Assembly (NCBI GenBank): GCA_040902425.1
Contig: JBBDXI010000024.1
Span: 1-45,115 of the forward strand
Direction of reading: 5' to 3'
DNA from: JBBDXI01 sp040902425
GTDB taxonomy: Bacteria > Planctomycetota > Phycisphaerae > Phycisphaerales > UBA1924
Length of the DNA stretch: 45,115 nucleotides
The position numbers were made by a program, and so were the translations under genes. Under the pieces are notes generated by a model. The model did no database searches and had not been told where the DNA came from. It was given only the letters and a program-made list of their open reading frames with translations. Below, one piece after another: positions 19,801 through 29,526 of this stretch (its first letter is position 1; each line of letters opens with the position of its first letter).

Positions 19801-19806
19801 AGGATA
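19801..19806 (-). promoter_or_regulatory. -10-like TATCCT before tyrS
   Basis: On the minus strand TATCCT lies 8 nt before the tyrS ATG, in the narrow gap after the preceding gene's stop (19812). It fits a leaderless promoter. Confidence 0.4.
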
Positions 19807-19811
19807 GCGGT

Positions 19812-22106
19812 TCAGCGTCCGCCGCTGAGCCAGTCGGGATGGATGGATGGGGGCGTCGGGGCGGCGGTCGTTCCGGAGCGGGCGCGGGTGTAAAGGGCGT
19901 CGCCCCACGTGGGGTGGAAGGGGCAGGTGAGGGCGACGCGGGCGAAGCCGCGCGCGGCGAGGAAGCCGTCGATGTCCTCGATCTGGGGGGCGCCCCGGTA
20001 GAGCTCGTCGAAGTTGACCTCGACGTTGATCGCTTCGATGGACCTGAGCGCGGCCTCCGCGCCGCGGAGCGCGAGCAGTTCGGCGCCCTGGATGTCGAGG
20101 GAGAGGATGTTGAAGCCCTCGGCCGGAAGCCCGAGGTCGGCGAGGAGCTGGTCCAGGGTGGTGCAGGGGACCTCGACCGTCCCGACCTCCGTGATGCCGG
20201 GGTAGATGTCCAGGTGCCGGGCCATGGGGAGGATGGAGCTGCTCTGGTCGCCGGAGGCCAGCCGCAGCGTGATGCGCCCGACGTGGTCGCTCACGGCGCA
20301 GTTGACGGCCCGGACGCCGGGAAGGCCCAGGGTCCGCGGGAGGAGCCGCTGGTAAACGGCGGGGTTGGCCTCGACGAGGAGGGCGCGCTGGACGCCGAGG
20401 CGGCCCCAGGTTTCGAGCTCTTCGCCCTCGTGGGCGCCGAGCTGGATCACGCCGCGGGGCGTGACGCCGTGGAGGGGCAGGAGAGACACGAGGTCGAGCA
20501 TCGCCTTGGGGCCGGGGCGCAGGTGGGGGATGAGGCGCTCGTGGATGGCGAGCAGCTCGCCCGCGACGGCTGCGCCGGGCGGCAGGGCGGAAAGGGCGAG
20601 CTGCCCGGATTCCACGCGGGGCACCAGCACCTCGTAGCCGTGCGCGCGCAGGAGGTCGGCATCCGCGGGCGTGGCCGCGGCAGCGCCGGGGCCGCCGAAC
20701 AGGACGGCATCGATGCGGGCGTGCCCGAGCAGCCGGGGCGCCCCGGCGGCCACGTCGGGCACGCGGGCGCCCGACGCGATGCGGAGAAGCTGGATGTGAC
20801 GGATGCCGGCGCTGGTGCAGGAGTCGTCGAGCGAGGCTCCCGGTGTGTGCGGCGTCCAGCGGAGCACCCGGGCCGACGGCTGCACACCGCCAAGAGCCCG
20901 GACCCACGACTCGCCACCGGAGCCGGCGACAACGACCCGCGCCGTGGGGCCGACGAAGGCGCGGGCGACGGCGAGGCTCTCGGGCGATTCGGCGGGCGAC
21001 GGCGCGCCGTGCGCGGGCGCCCCCGCGTCGCCTTTCTCGAGCAGGACGGGCGCGTTCCACGGGTCGAAGCGGATCAGCGCCGGGCCGCTCCGCGTGGGAC
21101 GCACGAAATCCCGGGCGGTGGTGTTGAGCATGGCCGCCACGAAGGAGAAGGAGCTGTTGGAGACGGCGAGGCAGTCGGCGCGGGACAGGACGTGGAAATC
21201 GACGAAGAACTCCGCCCCCGGGACATCGATCCCGAGCGACGCCGCCGTGAGGGGGCGGAACTCGGCGAACTCGGTCGCCGCGCCCGGGTCGTCGGAGGCG
21301 ATGTAGAGTACGGGGCGGTCCAGCCCCGGCCAGATCTCCGAGAGCCAGCGGCGGTACCGCTCGGCGGGGGCGATCCAGAAGGTCGAGCCGACGAAGTCGC
21401 CCCGCCGGAGGTGGACGGCGACCAGGGCCGACCCCGCGGCCCGCACCCTGCCCATCGCGTCATCCAGCAGCGGGCGCGCCCGCCGCCCGGGCTGGAAGAG
21501 CCCGCGGAAGAGGTCGCGGTGGCGCGCGAGGCCGGAGGTGTCGCCGCAGAAATAGCCGGTGACATCGACGTTCAAGAAGACCCGCGGCGTGCGGCGGTTG
21601 AGGGAGTCGATGAGGAGCGTTTCGCTCTCGTTCACCCTCGCCAGGCGCGCGACCGGGAACGGGTCGTCGAGGTCGTAGAGGTCGCGCCCCATCCAGTCGG
21701 GGGCGTGCACCTCCAGCCCGTGCTCGGCCGCGTACATGCGGAGGAAGCCGTACTGCAGAAGCTGGTTGCCGAAGCGCCCGTTGGCCCCGAGGTCGGTCAT
21801 GGTGATGACAGCGGCCCCGGGCGTCGGCGGCCGGGGCGGCGTCGGCGGCCCCCACGCGCGGCGCATCAGGATCACCGCGCGCCGGGTGAAGGCCGCCGCG
21901 TTGCCCGGCGTCGCCCGGATCGACGCCTCGTACACGGCCAGGGCGCGGTCCCACTCGCCCCGGCGCTCGTGGATCGCGCCCAGGAGGGCCAGGGCGTGCA
22001 CGCTCGTTGGGCTGGCCCGGAGCATCGCCCCCAGCGCGGCCGCGGCCTCGTCGAGGCGGCCCTCGGCGAAGAGTCGGTACGCGTCCTGGAGCTGGGCCTG
22101 GCTCAT
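19812..22106 (-). CDS. TPR - fucosyltransferase-like (GT11) - FkbM methyltransferase fusion protein
   Basis: 764 residues from ATG 22106. Residues 1-75 form TPR helices (LQDAYRLFAEGRLDEAAAALGAML; HALALLGAIHERRGEWDRALAVYEASIRATPG). Residues about 95-330 resemble alpha-1,2-fucosyltransferases of family GT11: GANGRFGNQLLQYGFLRMYA, VAVHLRRGDFV near 230 (GDP-sugar binding) and the SNSSFSFVAAML block. A middle Rossmann-like segment (TARVVVAGSGGESWVRALGG) is not assigned. The C-terminal third is an FkbM-type SAM methyltransferase (GVIQLGAHEGEELETWGRLG, LLVEANPAVYQRL, NILSLDIQGAELLALRGAE). The protein is likely cytoplasmic and adds and methylates a sugar on a surface polysaccharide (inference). It starts 14 nt after the lptD stop on the same strand, so the two are probably co-transcribed. 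A translation start further upstream would overlap lptD and is unlikely. Confidence 0.82.
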   Translation of the reverse strand: MSQAQLQDAYRLFAEGRLDEAAAALGAMLRASPTSVHALALLGAIHERRGEWDRALAVYEASIRATPGNAAAFTRRAVILMRRAWGPPTPPRPPTPGAAVITMTDLGANGRFGNQLLQYGFLRMYAAEHGLEVHAPDWMGRDLYDLDDPFPVARLARVNESETLLIDSLNRRTPRVFLNVDVTGYFCGDTSGLARHRDLFRGLFQPGRRARPLLDDAMGRVRAAGSALVAVHLRRGDFVGSTFWIAPAERYRRWLSEIWPGLDRPVLYIASDDPGAATEFAEFRPLTAASLGIDVPGAEFFVDFHVLSRADCLAVSNSSFSFVAAMLNTTARDFVRPTRSGPALIRFDPWNAPVLLEKGDAGAPAHGAPSPAESPESLAVARAFVGPTARVVVAGSGGESWVRALGGVQPSARVLRWTPHTPGASLDDSCTSAGIRHIQLLRIASGARVPDVAAGAPRLLGHARIDAVLFGGPGAAAATPADADLLRAHGYEVLVPRVESGQLALSALPPGAAVAGELLAIHERLIPHLRPGPKAMLDLVSLLPLHGVTPRGVIQLGAHEGEELETWGRLGVQRALLVEANPAVYQRLLPRTLGLPGVRAVNCAVSDHVGRITLRLASGDQSSSILPMARHLDIYPGITEVGTVEVPCTTLDQLLADLGLPAEGFNILSLDIQGAELLALRGAEAALRSIEAINVEVNFDELYRGAPQIEDIDGFLAARGFARVALTCPFHPTWGDALYTRARSGTTAAPTPPSIHPDWLSGGR

Positions 22107-22120
22107 GACTCGAACCCCCG

Positions 22121-25100
22121 TCAGAACCCGCCGCCGGCCGGCCCGCCCGCGCGGAAGCGCGCCCCCTGCCGCTGGAAGCCCACGGGCTGGAAGACGAAGC
22201 CGAAGCTCGTCACGCCGGTGATGTTGTTGTAGCTCACGCCCGTGCCCAGGATGACGTTGGGCAGCCTGCGCCTGATGTCCAGCGAGACGCTCTGGAACTC
22301 GCTGCGGACCGTGTCGTACGACCCGGTCGCGGCCACGGAGTACTTGCTGGTCAGGTCGTAGTGCGCGCCCAGCAGGGCGTAGGTCTGGTCGAGGGCGTTG
22401 ATGTACCGAACCTCGCCGAAGGTCGAGAAGGCCCGCTCGTGCCGGAGGGTGTACCCCAGCACGCTGCGGGCCTGCTGCCCGATGTCGAAGTCGTACACGG
22501 TCTCGCCCCCGATGCCCAGGACCTCGGAGACCTGCCACGCCCCCTCCACCGTGGCGAAGGTGCCGCCGAGGTTGGAAAGCTCCGGCCGGTAGTCGAAGTA
22601 TCGCCCGATCGGCGACTCCTTCTCAACCTCGCCCCCGCTCACCACCAGCGACGTGGAGAGCCGCAGGACATCCACCGAGCGCCACCGGCCGGGCGCGCCC
22701 CGCTGCGTCTGCCAGGTCTGGTCGATGGCGAACCTCGCCGCGCTCCCCTCGGCCAGCGACTCGACATCGTCGTCAAACACCGGGAGGTCGGTGCGGTCCA
22801 CGGTCGTGGCGGCGTGCCAGAGGGTGATGCTCGGCTGGATGATGTGGCGGATGCGGTGGACGTCGAGCAGGCGCGAGCGCGCGGCGTCGTTGACCTTGGA
22901 GACCTCGGTCGAAAAGGTGACGCCTTGGGCGGACCACAGGCGGTAGTACTCGTCGGCGTCGGGCGAGAAGCTCTCGAAGGTGTCGTCGTAGACGGTGGCC
23001 CGCCCGACCAGGAACGGCGTGATCGAGACCGGGCCGGCCGCGAGCTGCGCGCTCAGCTCGTGGCGGGTGTCGAACCGCCCGACAGGGTCCTCCGAGAGGC
23101 CGCGGGCCCGGAGCGCATCCGCGATGGACTGGCCCGGGGCGACGCCGAAGAGCGCATCGGCCCTTGCCGGGGAGCGGAAGCCGATCTGCTCGACGCGGGG
23201 GTCGGCAAACTCCATGCGCATCTGGGTGAAGCGGTACTGCGAGGAGTAGGTGAGCAGGCCGGGGTGGCGCTGGATGAGGTCGTCGGCGAACCGCGCGTAG
23301 CCCAAATCCGGGTAGCGCATGACCGTGTACCCGGGCGACTGGAGCAGGGCCTCGTTCGCGATGAAGTCCGTCGAGCGCGCCCGGACCTCGCCGAAAAGCA
23401 GCGAGGCCTCATCCAGCCGGCGGATGGAGAGCGAGTTGGTGAACTCGCGCCGGTTGCGGGCCATCGGCTCGAAGAACCCGGGGATGAACGTCTCATCCGA
23501 GATGTACGAGCCCTCCGCGAACAGCGTCCATCGCTCGGAGAGGGCCGCGCGGTGCTCGGCCAGCACCATCCCGCGGGCGTCCCCGTCCTGGCTCTCGCGC
23601 TGCCCCGTCTGGAGGATGTCGGTGCCGGTGTCCTGGGGGAGGAAGTAGGCGAAGAGGCCGCCGCGCCCGCGCTCCGTGCGCCAGCGGAGGTCCGTGCCGA
23701 GGCCGAGGCCGCGCTCGAAGTAGCCATCCACGATCAGGTCGGCGGAGTTGCCGGGCGTCGCGCGGACGCCCACAAGGCTGTAGAAGTCCCACGTCGTCTT
23801 GAGGGCCGTGCCCGAGCCGGAGGAGTTCTCCAGGCGGATGTCGCGGAGCGGCACGGCGGCGGGGTCGCCCCTCACGCGCGGCCAGTAGAAGAACGGGATG
23901 CCGCCGGCCCGCAGGGTGATGTTGCGGGCGTCGATGTACACATCGCTGCCGCGGGACTCGGGGTCATCCGGCTCGCCGCTGTCGCCCTCCGGGCCCGCGG
24001 GGCCGGGGAGCGCCGGCCCCTCGCCGCCGCCCCGGCGCGTGATCGTGACGCTGGAGACGCCGACGGAGAGGTCGGGCTCGAAGAAGGGCGTGTTGCTGAT
24101 GCGGGCGCCGGTGGCCCGGAACTCCTCGGTCGAGAGCTGCTCCAGCGACCGGGCCCGGACGTACAGCGGCAGCTGCCGGCGCTGGTCGTAGGTCCAGAAG
24201 ACCGCGTCGAGCAGCAGAGCGCGGTTGTCCTTGACCGAGTAGTACACCCGCGGCGCGCGGACCGTGTTCACGCCGTCGGTGGCGATCACATCGCCCTCGA
24301 TGTAGAAGCCCCGCACACGCGAGGCCGGCACGCTCCGCTCGCCCTCCGCGGGCTGTCCGGGCGAGGCCTCCAGGAAGACCGCCGCGCGCTCGCCCGTGAC
24401 CTGGAGCGTCCGCTCCCCGGCAGGGGCGCGGTGCTGGTACGTGATGGTCAGCCCCGAGCCCAGGAGCACGGCCGGGCCGCCGTGGTCCGCGGAGACAAAG
24501 GTGATCTCGCCCGCGGCAAAGGTGATGACGCCCTCGGGTGAGAAGATCGGCTCCTCGCGTGGCGAGGGCGGGAGCCGGCGGCCGGCCGCTTCGACCGCCT
24601 CTCGCTGCGCCTGCCCGTCGCCGTCGGGGGGCGCCTGATCGCCAGGGGGGCGGGGGGGGGGGGGGGGGCCGCGGCGGCGGTCGCGCCCGGGGGGGGGCGG
24701 GCGCGCCCGCGGCGGTCTCCTGTTGGAGGCGGGCGGCGAGCGCGCCCTCGGACTCGGCGATAAACGGGTCATCCGGCCGCCCCTGCCGCAGCGTGTCAGC
24801 GCGGAGCTGGATGCCCTCCGGCGCCCGGATCACCGCCCGGATCGGGAGCCGGCCCCCTGAGAGCGTGATCGCCCCGGCCTGCTCCGCCGCGTTGGGCCGG
24901 TCGAGCACCGCGAAGACCTGCCAGGCATCGGCCGGGCCCTCCGGCCGCGCCAGCCAGACCGTCGCCTGCCGGGCAGTGAACGAGTACGGGCCGAGATCGA
25001 CGCGGACATCGCCCTGGAGGTAGAGGCGGTGGGCGGTCCGGGACTGGCCCGCGGCCTGTTCCTCTTCGGACCAGCTCCACGCCCGCTGTGCAGAGAGGGC

Positions 25101-25301
25101 GACGGGGCCTTGGGTCGCCTGGAGGGGGAAGGGGACACCGGCGAATGTGCGGCCGGTGAATGCCCGCGATGCGGGCGGCTCCCCGGGCTGGGCGAACGTC
25201 TCTGCCACAGGCCCGCCGCACGCCCCGGCGGCGATCAGTATGGTGGAGAGCCAGAGGGCGGCCACCCGCGAGATCGGCCGCAGAGGGGTCGTGTCCGGCA
25301 T
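22121..25301 (-). CDS. lptD: LPS-assembly outer-membrane protein LptD-like, interrupted by a frameshift at poly-G
   Basis: Two minus-strand frames make one protein. The first runs from ATG 25301 with a signal peptide (VAALWLSTILIAAGACGGPVAETFAQ) and an OstA/LptA-like N-terminal domain to about 24680 (DDPFIAESEGALAARLQQETAAGAP). The second, from about 24640 to the stop at 22121, carries the second OstA segment (EPIFSPEGVITFAAGEITFVS; RGFYIEGDVIATDGVNTVRAPRVYY) and the beta-barrel (PFFYWPRVRGDPAAVPLRDI, RPELSNLGGTFA, TYALLGAHYDLT...), ending in Phe as BAM substrates do. The frames meet in a Pro-rich linker encoded by a 17-nt homopolymer (24652-24668). Deleting one base gives 1,059 residues. LptD places lipopolysaccharide in the outer leaflet. 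This is probably an assembly error; true slippage is possible. TAGCAT lies 9 nt before the ATG. Confidence 0.82.
24652..24668. repeat. 17-nt poly-G tract at the lptD frameshift
   Basis: Seventeen consecutive G on the plus strand (C on the coding strand), next to further G runs at 24645-24650 and 24690-24697. Homopolymers of this length are prone to both sequencing error and slipped-strand mutation. Confidence 0.9.
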
Positions 25302-25310
25302 GCCCCGCCG

Positions 25311-25316
25311 ATGCTA
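25311..25316 (-). promoter_or_regulatory. -10-like TAGCAT before lptD
   Basis: On the minus strand TAGCAT lies 9 nt before the ATG at 25301, with no ribosome-binding site between. It is one of a series of similarly placed TANNNT hexamers in the window. Confidence 0.4.
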
Positions 25317-25387
25317 GAGCGACGGCCCGGCGACCACAACCCGGCCCCGCCCTACGGACCGGGCGCGGCCGGTCAGACACCTGTCGG

Positions 25388-25417
25388 TTGCAATCGCAGG
25401 GTTTGAAGGTCCATTAT
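25388..25417 (+). promoter_or_regulatory. Possible promoter of the metallopeptidase gene
   Basis: TTGCAA and CATTAT are separated by 18 nt in the only A/T-richer part of the 293-nt spacer 25302-25594. The leader would be about 170 nt. Nothing else was recognised in this spacer. Confidence 0.3.
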
Positions 25418-25594
25418 GCATCCGCCGGGCCTCCGGCAACGCATCTTGCTGAGTCGCGGAGCGCCCCACTCCCGGGTTCGCGGGAGCGTTCGGGGTCAGG
25501 TAGGTCCCCAGGTCAGGTCCGGGGGCCGCAGGAAAGCAGCGGAGTTCGTCGTTCGGTCCCCTCACACCATCACTATCTAATCGAGGAGAGCACC

Positions 25595-28414
25595 ATGCGG
25601 AACGCCCGCAAGGTTGTAACCGTCGCCGTGTTGCTGGCCGCCTGCTCCCAGGCGATCGCCGTGGACCAGGCCGCCAACCTGCCCCAGGCCGCCCGCGACC
25701 TCCTGCAGGTCTACCCCGGCGCCCGTGTCCACCAGGACCAGGGCCAGGTTCGCATCATCTACGGCGTGCCCATGGGCGGGGGGATCACGCCCCGCGACTC
25801 CGCGACGCTCTGGCTCCAGCAGAACGCCGCGGCCTTCGGCTGCGGGCACCTCGAGCTTGAGGAGGTCTTCGCGACCCCCGTGATGGACGGCCGTTTCACG
25901 GCCTTCGGCTACGCGCAGAAGATCGACGGCGTGCCGGTGGAGCTGGGCATCGCCCGGGTCTTGGTGCTCAACGGCCCGGCGAACCAGGTGGTGTACGCCG
26001 CGGGGAACCTGGCGCCGCGCTTCGAGGGCGGGCTACCCCGCGCGAACGTCGACGCGAGGTTCGCCCAGCGCATCGCCGCGGGCGACCCGCAGGCGGCAGG
26101 CATGATGGCCTGGGGCATCCCGGAGCCGACCGTGTTCCACGGCAACGGCGACTGGGTGGCCCCGGTGCTGACCTGGAAGGTGCTGGGGCAGGGGGGGCTG
26201 GACAATGCGAAGACGTTCTTCGTCGACGCGGCCACCGGGCAGGTGGTGTTCGTGCGCAGCGAGATCTCCGACGTCAACGTGAACGGGACCGTCAAGGGGT
26301 GGGCGTCGAGCAACCTGTACCCGCCGGACGCGACCTACGCCCCGGCGGCGCTGTCGCTCCAGCCCATCCCTGAGCTGCGGGCGCGCATCGTGGGAGGGAT
26401 CACTACCACCGCCAACCGCGACGGCGAGTTCATCCTCTCCAACGCCGGCGCAACCCCGGTGACCGTCGAGTCGGGGACAAACAACACGACCAACGGCCTC
26501 GGCGGGCAATGGGTCAACGTTGTGCCGGCGGACGGCGCACCCACGCAGATCGCGTCGGAGTCGGTCACCCCCCCCGGCCCGGCGGACCTGATCCTGAACC
26601 CCGGCGGCACGACCGACCCGGCCAACAACCCGGGAATCGCCAACCTGACCGCTCAGATCAACGTGGCGATCGGCACCGACGTGACCCACAACTACATCAA
26701 GGACCGCGCGCCCGCGTTCACGCCCCTGGACATCCAGATCCGCGCCAACACGGGCGTAGCCGGCCAGTGCAACGCCTTCTACAGCAGCGCCAACCAGAGC
26801 ATCAACTTCTACAACCGCAACGCCGCCAACACCTGCGCCAACACCGCCTACACCACCGTCATCTCCCACGAGTACGGCCACTTTATCGTCAACCGGCTCG
26901 GGCTTGCCCAGCAGGCCTTCGGCGAGGGGTACGGCGACACGGTCTCAGAGATGATCTGGGACGACGTCGTGCTCGGACGCGGCTTCACCGGCACCCAGGC
27001 CAGCTTCGTCCGAAATCCCCTCACCGCCAACATCCAGTACCCCTGCACCGCCGGCGCCATCCACACCTGCGGCCAGATGCTCGGCGGCGTCTGGTGGCGC
27101 ATCCGCCTCAACATGGGCGCCCTCATGGGCAGCGCCCCCGGCCTCGACGCCACCCGCACCCGGCAGGTCGCCTGGTCCCTCATGACCACCGGCGGCGAGA
27201 GCCAGTTCCAGTCGATCGGCGCCGCCACCGCCATCCAGGTCCTCACCGTCGATGACGACGACGGCAACATCAACAACGGGACGCCCCACTACTCCCAGAT
27301 CTGCTCCGCCTTCTCGTCCCACAGCGTCTCCTGCCCGGCGCTCCAGTTCATCGCCTTCCAGTACCCCAGCGGCCATCCCGCGATCGTGCCCGTTGGCCAG
27401 TCCTTCTCATTCCCCGTCAACGTCGTCGGCATCAGCGGAACCCCCCAGCCCGGGACCGGCGCCCTCAGCTACCGCATCGGCAGCGCCGGCGCCTTCACCA
27501 CCGTCCCCATGACCCAGGGCGCGCCCAACCAGTACACCGCGACGCTCCCCGCCGCCGCGTGCCTCAGCCGCATCGAGTACTACGTCTCCGCCCAGTCCAC
27601 CTCCGCTGGTACCCAGACCGACCCCGCCAACGCCCCCGCATCCTCGTTCTCCACGTCATCGGCGACGTCGCTCACGGCGTTGGCCGACCACAACTTCCAG
27701 TCGGCCCCCGCCGGGTGGACCGTGGTCACGACCGCGACCACCGGACAGTGGGAACGCGCGGTTCCGGTCACGCCTCCGCCCACCGGGTGCCCTGCCGCGG
27801 ACCACGACGGGTCGGGCATGTGCTGGGTCACCGACAACCGTGTCGGCAACTTCGACGTTGACAACGGCACGACGACGCTGACGACGGGGATCTACGACCT
27901 GACCGGCTTTACCGAGGTCGAACTCTCCTATTCCCGCTGGTTCTACAACGCTACCTCCCTGGACGACACGCTCCGGCTGGAGTACTCGACCAATGGCGGC
28001 ACCACCTGGTCGGCGGCGCCGGCAACGCCGATCGACTCGACCACGGTCCCGAACGGCAACACCAACGGATGGCAGGCGCGGGTGTTCCGGCTGGGAACCC
28101 TGGGGATCCCGTTCACGTCGCAGTTCCGGCTCCGGTTCCACACCGGCGACCTTGGCTCCCCCTCGGTGACCGAGGCCGCCATCGACGCCTTCAAGCTCAC
28201 CGGCCTGACCTGCGGCGGCCCGCCGGTGTGCTACGCCAACTGCGACGAGAGCACCGCCCCGCCCATCCTCAACGTCTCGGACTTCGGCTGCTTCCTCACC
28301 CGCTACGCCGCCGGAGAGGCCTACGCCAACTGCGACGAGAGCACCACGCCGCCCATCCTCAACGTCTCGGACTTCGGCTGCTTCCTGACCAAGTACGCCG
28401 CCGGGTGCCCGTGA
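25595..28414 (+). CDS. Secreted thermolysin/fungalysin-type metallopeptidase with two GC-type dockerin repeats
   Basis: 939 residues from ATG 25595, preceded by a good GAGGAG site. Residues 1-22 form a signal peptide (VVTVAVLLAACSQAIA). An N-terminal propeptide-like region follows (LWLQQNAAAFGCGHLELEEV...GVPVELGIARVLVLNG, like the FTP/PepSY propeptides of M4/M36 enzymes). The catalytic part has the zinc motif HEYGH (about 425-429) and the downstream glutamate in FGEGYGDTVSE, typical of clan MA(E) gluzincins. A beta-sandwich region follows, then a domain with LSYSRWFYNATSLDDTLRLEYSTNGGTTW (carbohydrate/P-domain-like). The C-terminus has two repeats CYANCDESTAPPILNVSDFG / AYANCDESTTPPILNVSDFG, each followed by CFLT-x-YAAG, and ends CP. 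A secreted protease anchored or sorted by its dockerin tail is the natural reading. It is monocistronic and divergent from lptD. Confidence 0.9.
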   Translation: MRNARKVVTVAVLLAACSQAIAVDQAANLPQAARDLLQVYPGARVHQDQGQVRIIYGVPMGGGITPRDSATLWLQQNAAAFGCGHLELEEVFATPVMDGRFTAFGYAQKIDGVPVELGIARVLVLNGPANQVVYAAGNLAPRFEGGLPRANVDARFAQRIAAGDPQAAGMMAWGIPEPTVFHGNGDWVAPVLTWKVLGQGGLDNAKTFFVDAATGQVVFVRSEISDVNVNGTVKGWASSNLYPPDATYAPAALSLQPIPELRARIVGGITTTANRDGEFILSNAGATPVTVESGTNNTTNGLGGQWVNVVPADGAPTQIASESVTPPGPADLILNPGGTTDPANNPGIANLTAQINVAIGTDVTHNYIKDRAPAFTPLDIQIRANTGVAGQCNAFYSSANQSINFYNRNAANTCANTAYTTVISHEYGHFIVNRLGLAQQAFGEGYGDTVSEMIWDDVVLGRGFTGTQASFVRNPLTANIQYPCTAGAIHTCGQMLGGVWWRIRLNMGALMGSAPGLDATRTRQVAWSLMTTGGESQFQSIGAATAIQVLTVDDDDGNINNGTPHYSQICSAFSSHSVSCPALQFIAFQYPSGHPAIVPVGQSFSFPVNVVGISGTPQPGTGALSYRIGSAGAFTTVPMTQGAPNQYTATLPAAACLSRIEYYVSAQSTSAGTQTDPANAPASSFSTSSATSLTALADHNFQSAPAGWTVVTTATTGQWERAVPVTPPPTGCPAADHDGSGMCWVTDNRVGNFDVDNGTTTLTTGIYDLTGFTEVELSYSRWFYNATSLDDTLRLEYSTNGGTTWSAAPATPIDSTTVPNGNTNGWQARVFRLGTLGIPFTSQFRLRFHTGDLGSPSVTEAAIDAFKLTGLTCGGPPVCYANCDESTAPPILNVSDFGCFLTRYAAGEAYANCDESTTPPILNVSDFGCFLTKYAAGCP

Positions 28415-28545
28415 ACCGGCGCCCGTAGACCGCCCGCCCAGCGCCGCCTTCCGCGGCCGCGACGAACACGCTCCCGGCCCCCGGCCGTAGAGAGCATGCT
28501 TGCCGTGGCCGCGCGTGGCGGGCGGTGTTCCCCGTCCGAATCCCC

Positions 28546-28551
28546 TACACT
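28546..28551 (+). promoter_or_regulatory. -10-like TACACT before nfo
   Basis: TACACT lies 9 nt before the TTG at 28561 that gives the family-like N-terminus of endonuclease IV. It supports the TTG start and near-leaderless transcription over the GTG at 28525. Confidence 0.4.
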
Positions 28552-28560
28552 CCCCCCGCC

Positions 28561-29526
28561 TTGTACGGATCGCACCTGTCCATCGCCGGCTCCCTCGCCA
28601 GCGCCTTGCGGGAGGCGGAGCGCCTCCGCATGGACACCGTCCAGGTCTTCACCAAGAACCAGCAGCAGTGGCGGGTCCCGCCGCTCCTGCCTTCGGTGGT
28701 CCGCGAGTGGACCGCCGAGCTGGACCGCCTCGGCTGGCGCGGCCGGACCGTCTCCCACGCCTCCTACCTCATCAACCTCGCCAGCCCGAGCGATGAGCTG
28801 TGGGAGAAGTCGGTCGGCCTCATGCGCGCCGAGATCGAGCGCTGCGAGGCCCTCGACATCCCCTTCCTCGTCCACCACCCCGGCTCCCCCGTCGGCACCG
28901 GCGCCGAGAACGGCATCGCCCGCATCGTCGCCGCCTACCGGCGGCTGATGACCGAGACCCGCGGCTTCCGCACCGTCTGCTGCCTCGAGAACACCGTCGG
29001 CGCGGGCACCACGCTCGGCGGGCGCTTCGAGGAGCTGGCCGCGCTGCGGGCCCGCATCGCCGAGGCCACCGGCGAGGATGGCCGAATCGGCTTCTGCTTC
29101 GACACCTGCCACGCGCACGCCGCCGGGTACAACTTCGCCGCCCGCCAGAGCGCCGAGGCCGTCCTCGACGAGTTCGACCGCGTGTGCGGGCTCCAGCACC
29201 TGCGGGTCATCCACGTCAACGACTCCAAGGCCCCCGCCGGCAGCCGCCTCGACCGCCACGCCCACATCGGCGAAGGCACGATCGGGCGCGGCGGGCTGCG
29301 GCGCAGCGGGTTCGCGGCGGTCGTCGCCCGGGCCGGGCTGCGCGATGTCCCCAAGATCCTCGAGACGCCCAAGGGCAAAGCCCCCTCCGGAATCGACTTT
29401 GATGCGCTGAATCTGCGCAGGCTGAGGAAACTGGGGGCCGGTCCGGAGCCGATAAAGGCTCGCCGCCCCGGCCCCCGCTCCGTTACGGTCACGATCAGGA
29501 GAGCGCCGCAGGCCGCCCGGATATGA
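28561..29526 (+). CDS. nfo: Endonuclease IV (AP endonuclease)
   Basis: 321 residues from TTG 28561 (reads MYGSHLSIAGSLASALREA). A GTG at 28525 would add 12 residues absent from the family. Endonuclease IV cleaves the backbone 5' of abasic sites and uses three metal ions. Conserved blocks: GSHLSIAG, VQVFTKNQQQW, VSHASYLINLASP, FLVHHPGSPVG, CLENTVGAGTTLGGRFEEL, GFCFDTCHAHAAGY, HVNDSKAPAGSRLDRHAHIGEG and KILETPKG. These contain the His/Asp/Glu metal ligands expected of the Nfo TIM barrel. A basic tail of about 30 residues (LRKLGAGPEPIKARRPGPRSVTVTIRR) extends beyond the usual C-terminus. The stop overlaps the next gene's ATG by four bases (ATGA). Confidence 0.95.
   Translation: MYGSHLSIAGSLASALREAERLRMDTVQVFTKNQQQWRVPPLLPSVVREWTAELDRLGWRGRTVSHASYLINLASPSDELWEKSVGLMRAEIERCEALDIPFLVHHPGSPVGTGAENGIARIVAAYRRLMTETRGFRTVCCLENTVGAGTTLGGRFEELAALRARIAEATGEDGRIGFCFDTCHAHAAGYNFAARQSAEAVLDEFDRVCGLQHLRVIHVNDSKAPAGSRLDRHAHIGEGTIGRGGLRRSGFAAVVARAGLRDVPKILETPKGKAPSGIDFDALNLRRLRKLGAGPEPIKARRPGPRSVTVTIRRAPQAARI

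Noticed and set aside
19839..24541. Two long plus-strand ORFs opposite the fusion gene and lptD
   Set aside because: Antisense shadows of conserved minus-strand proteins.
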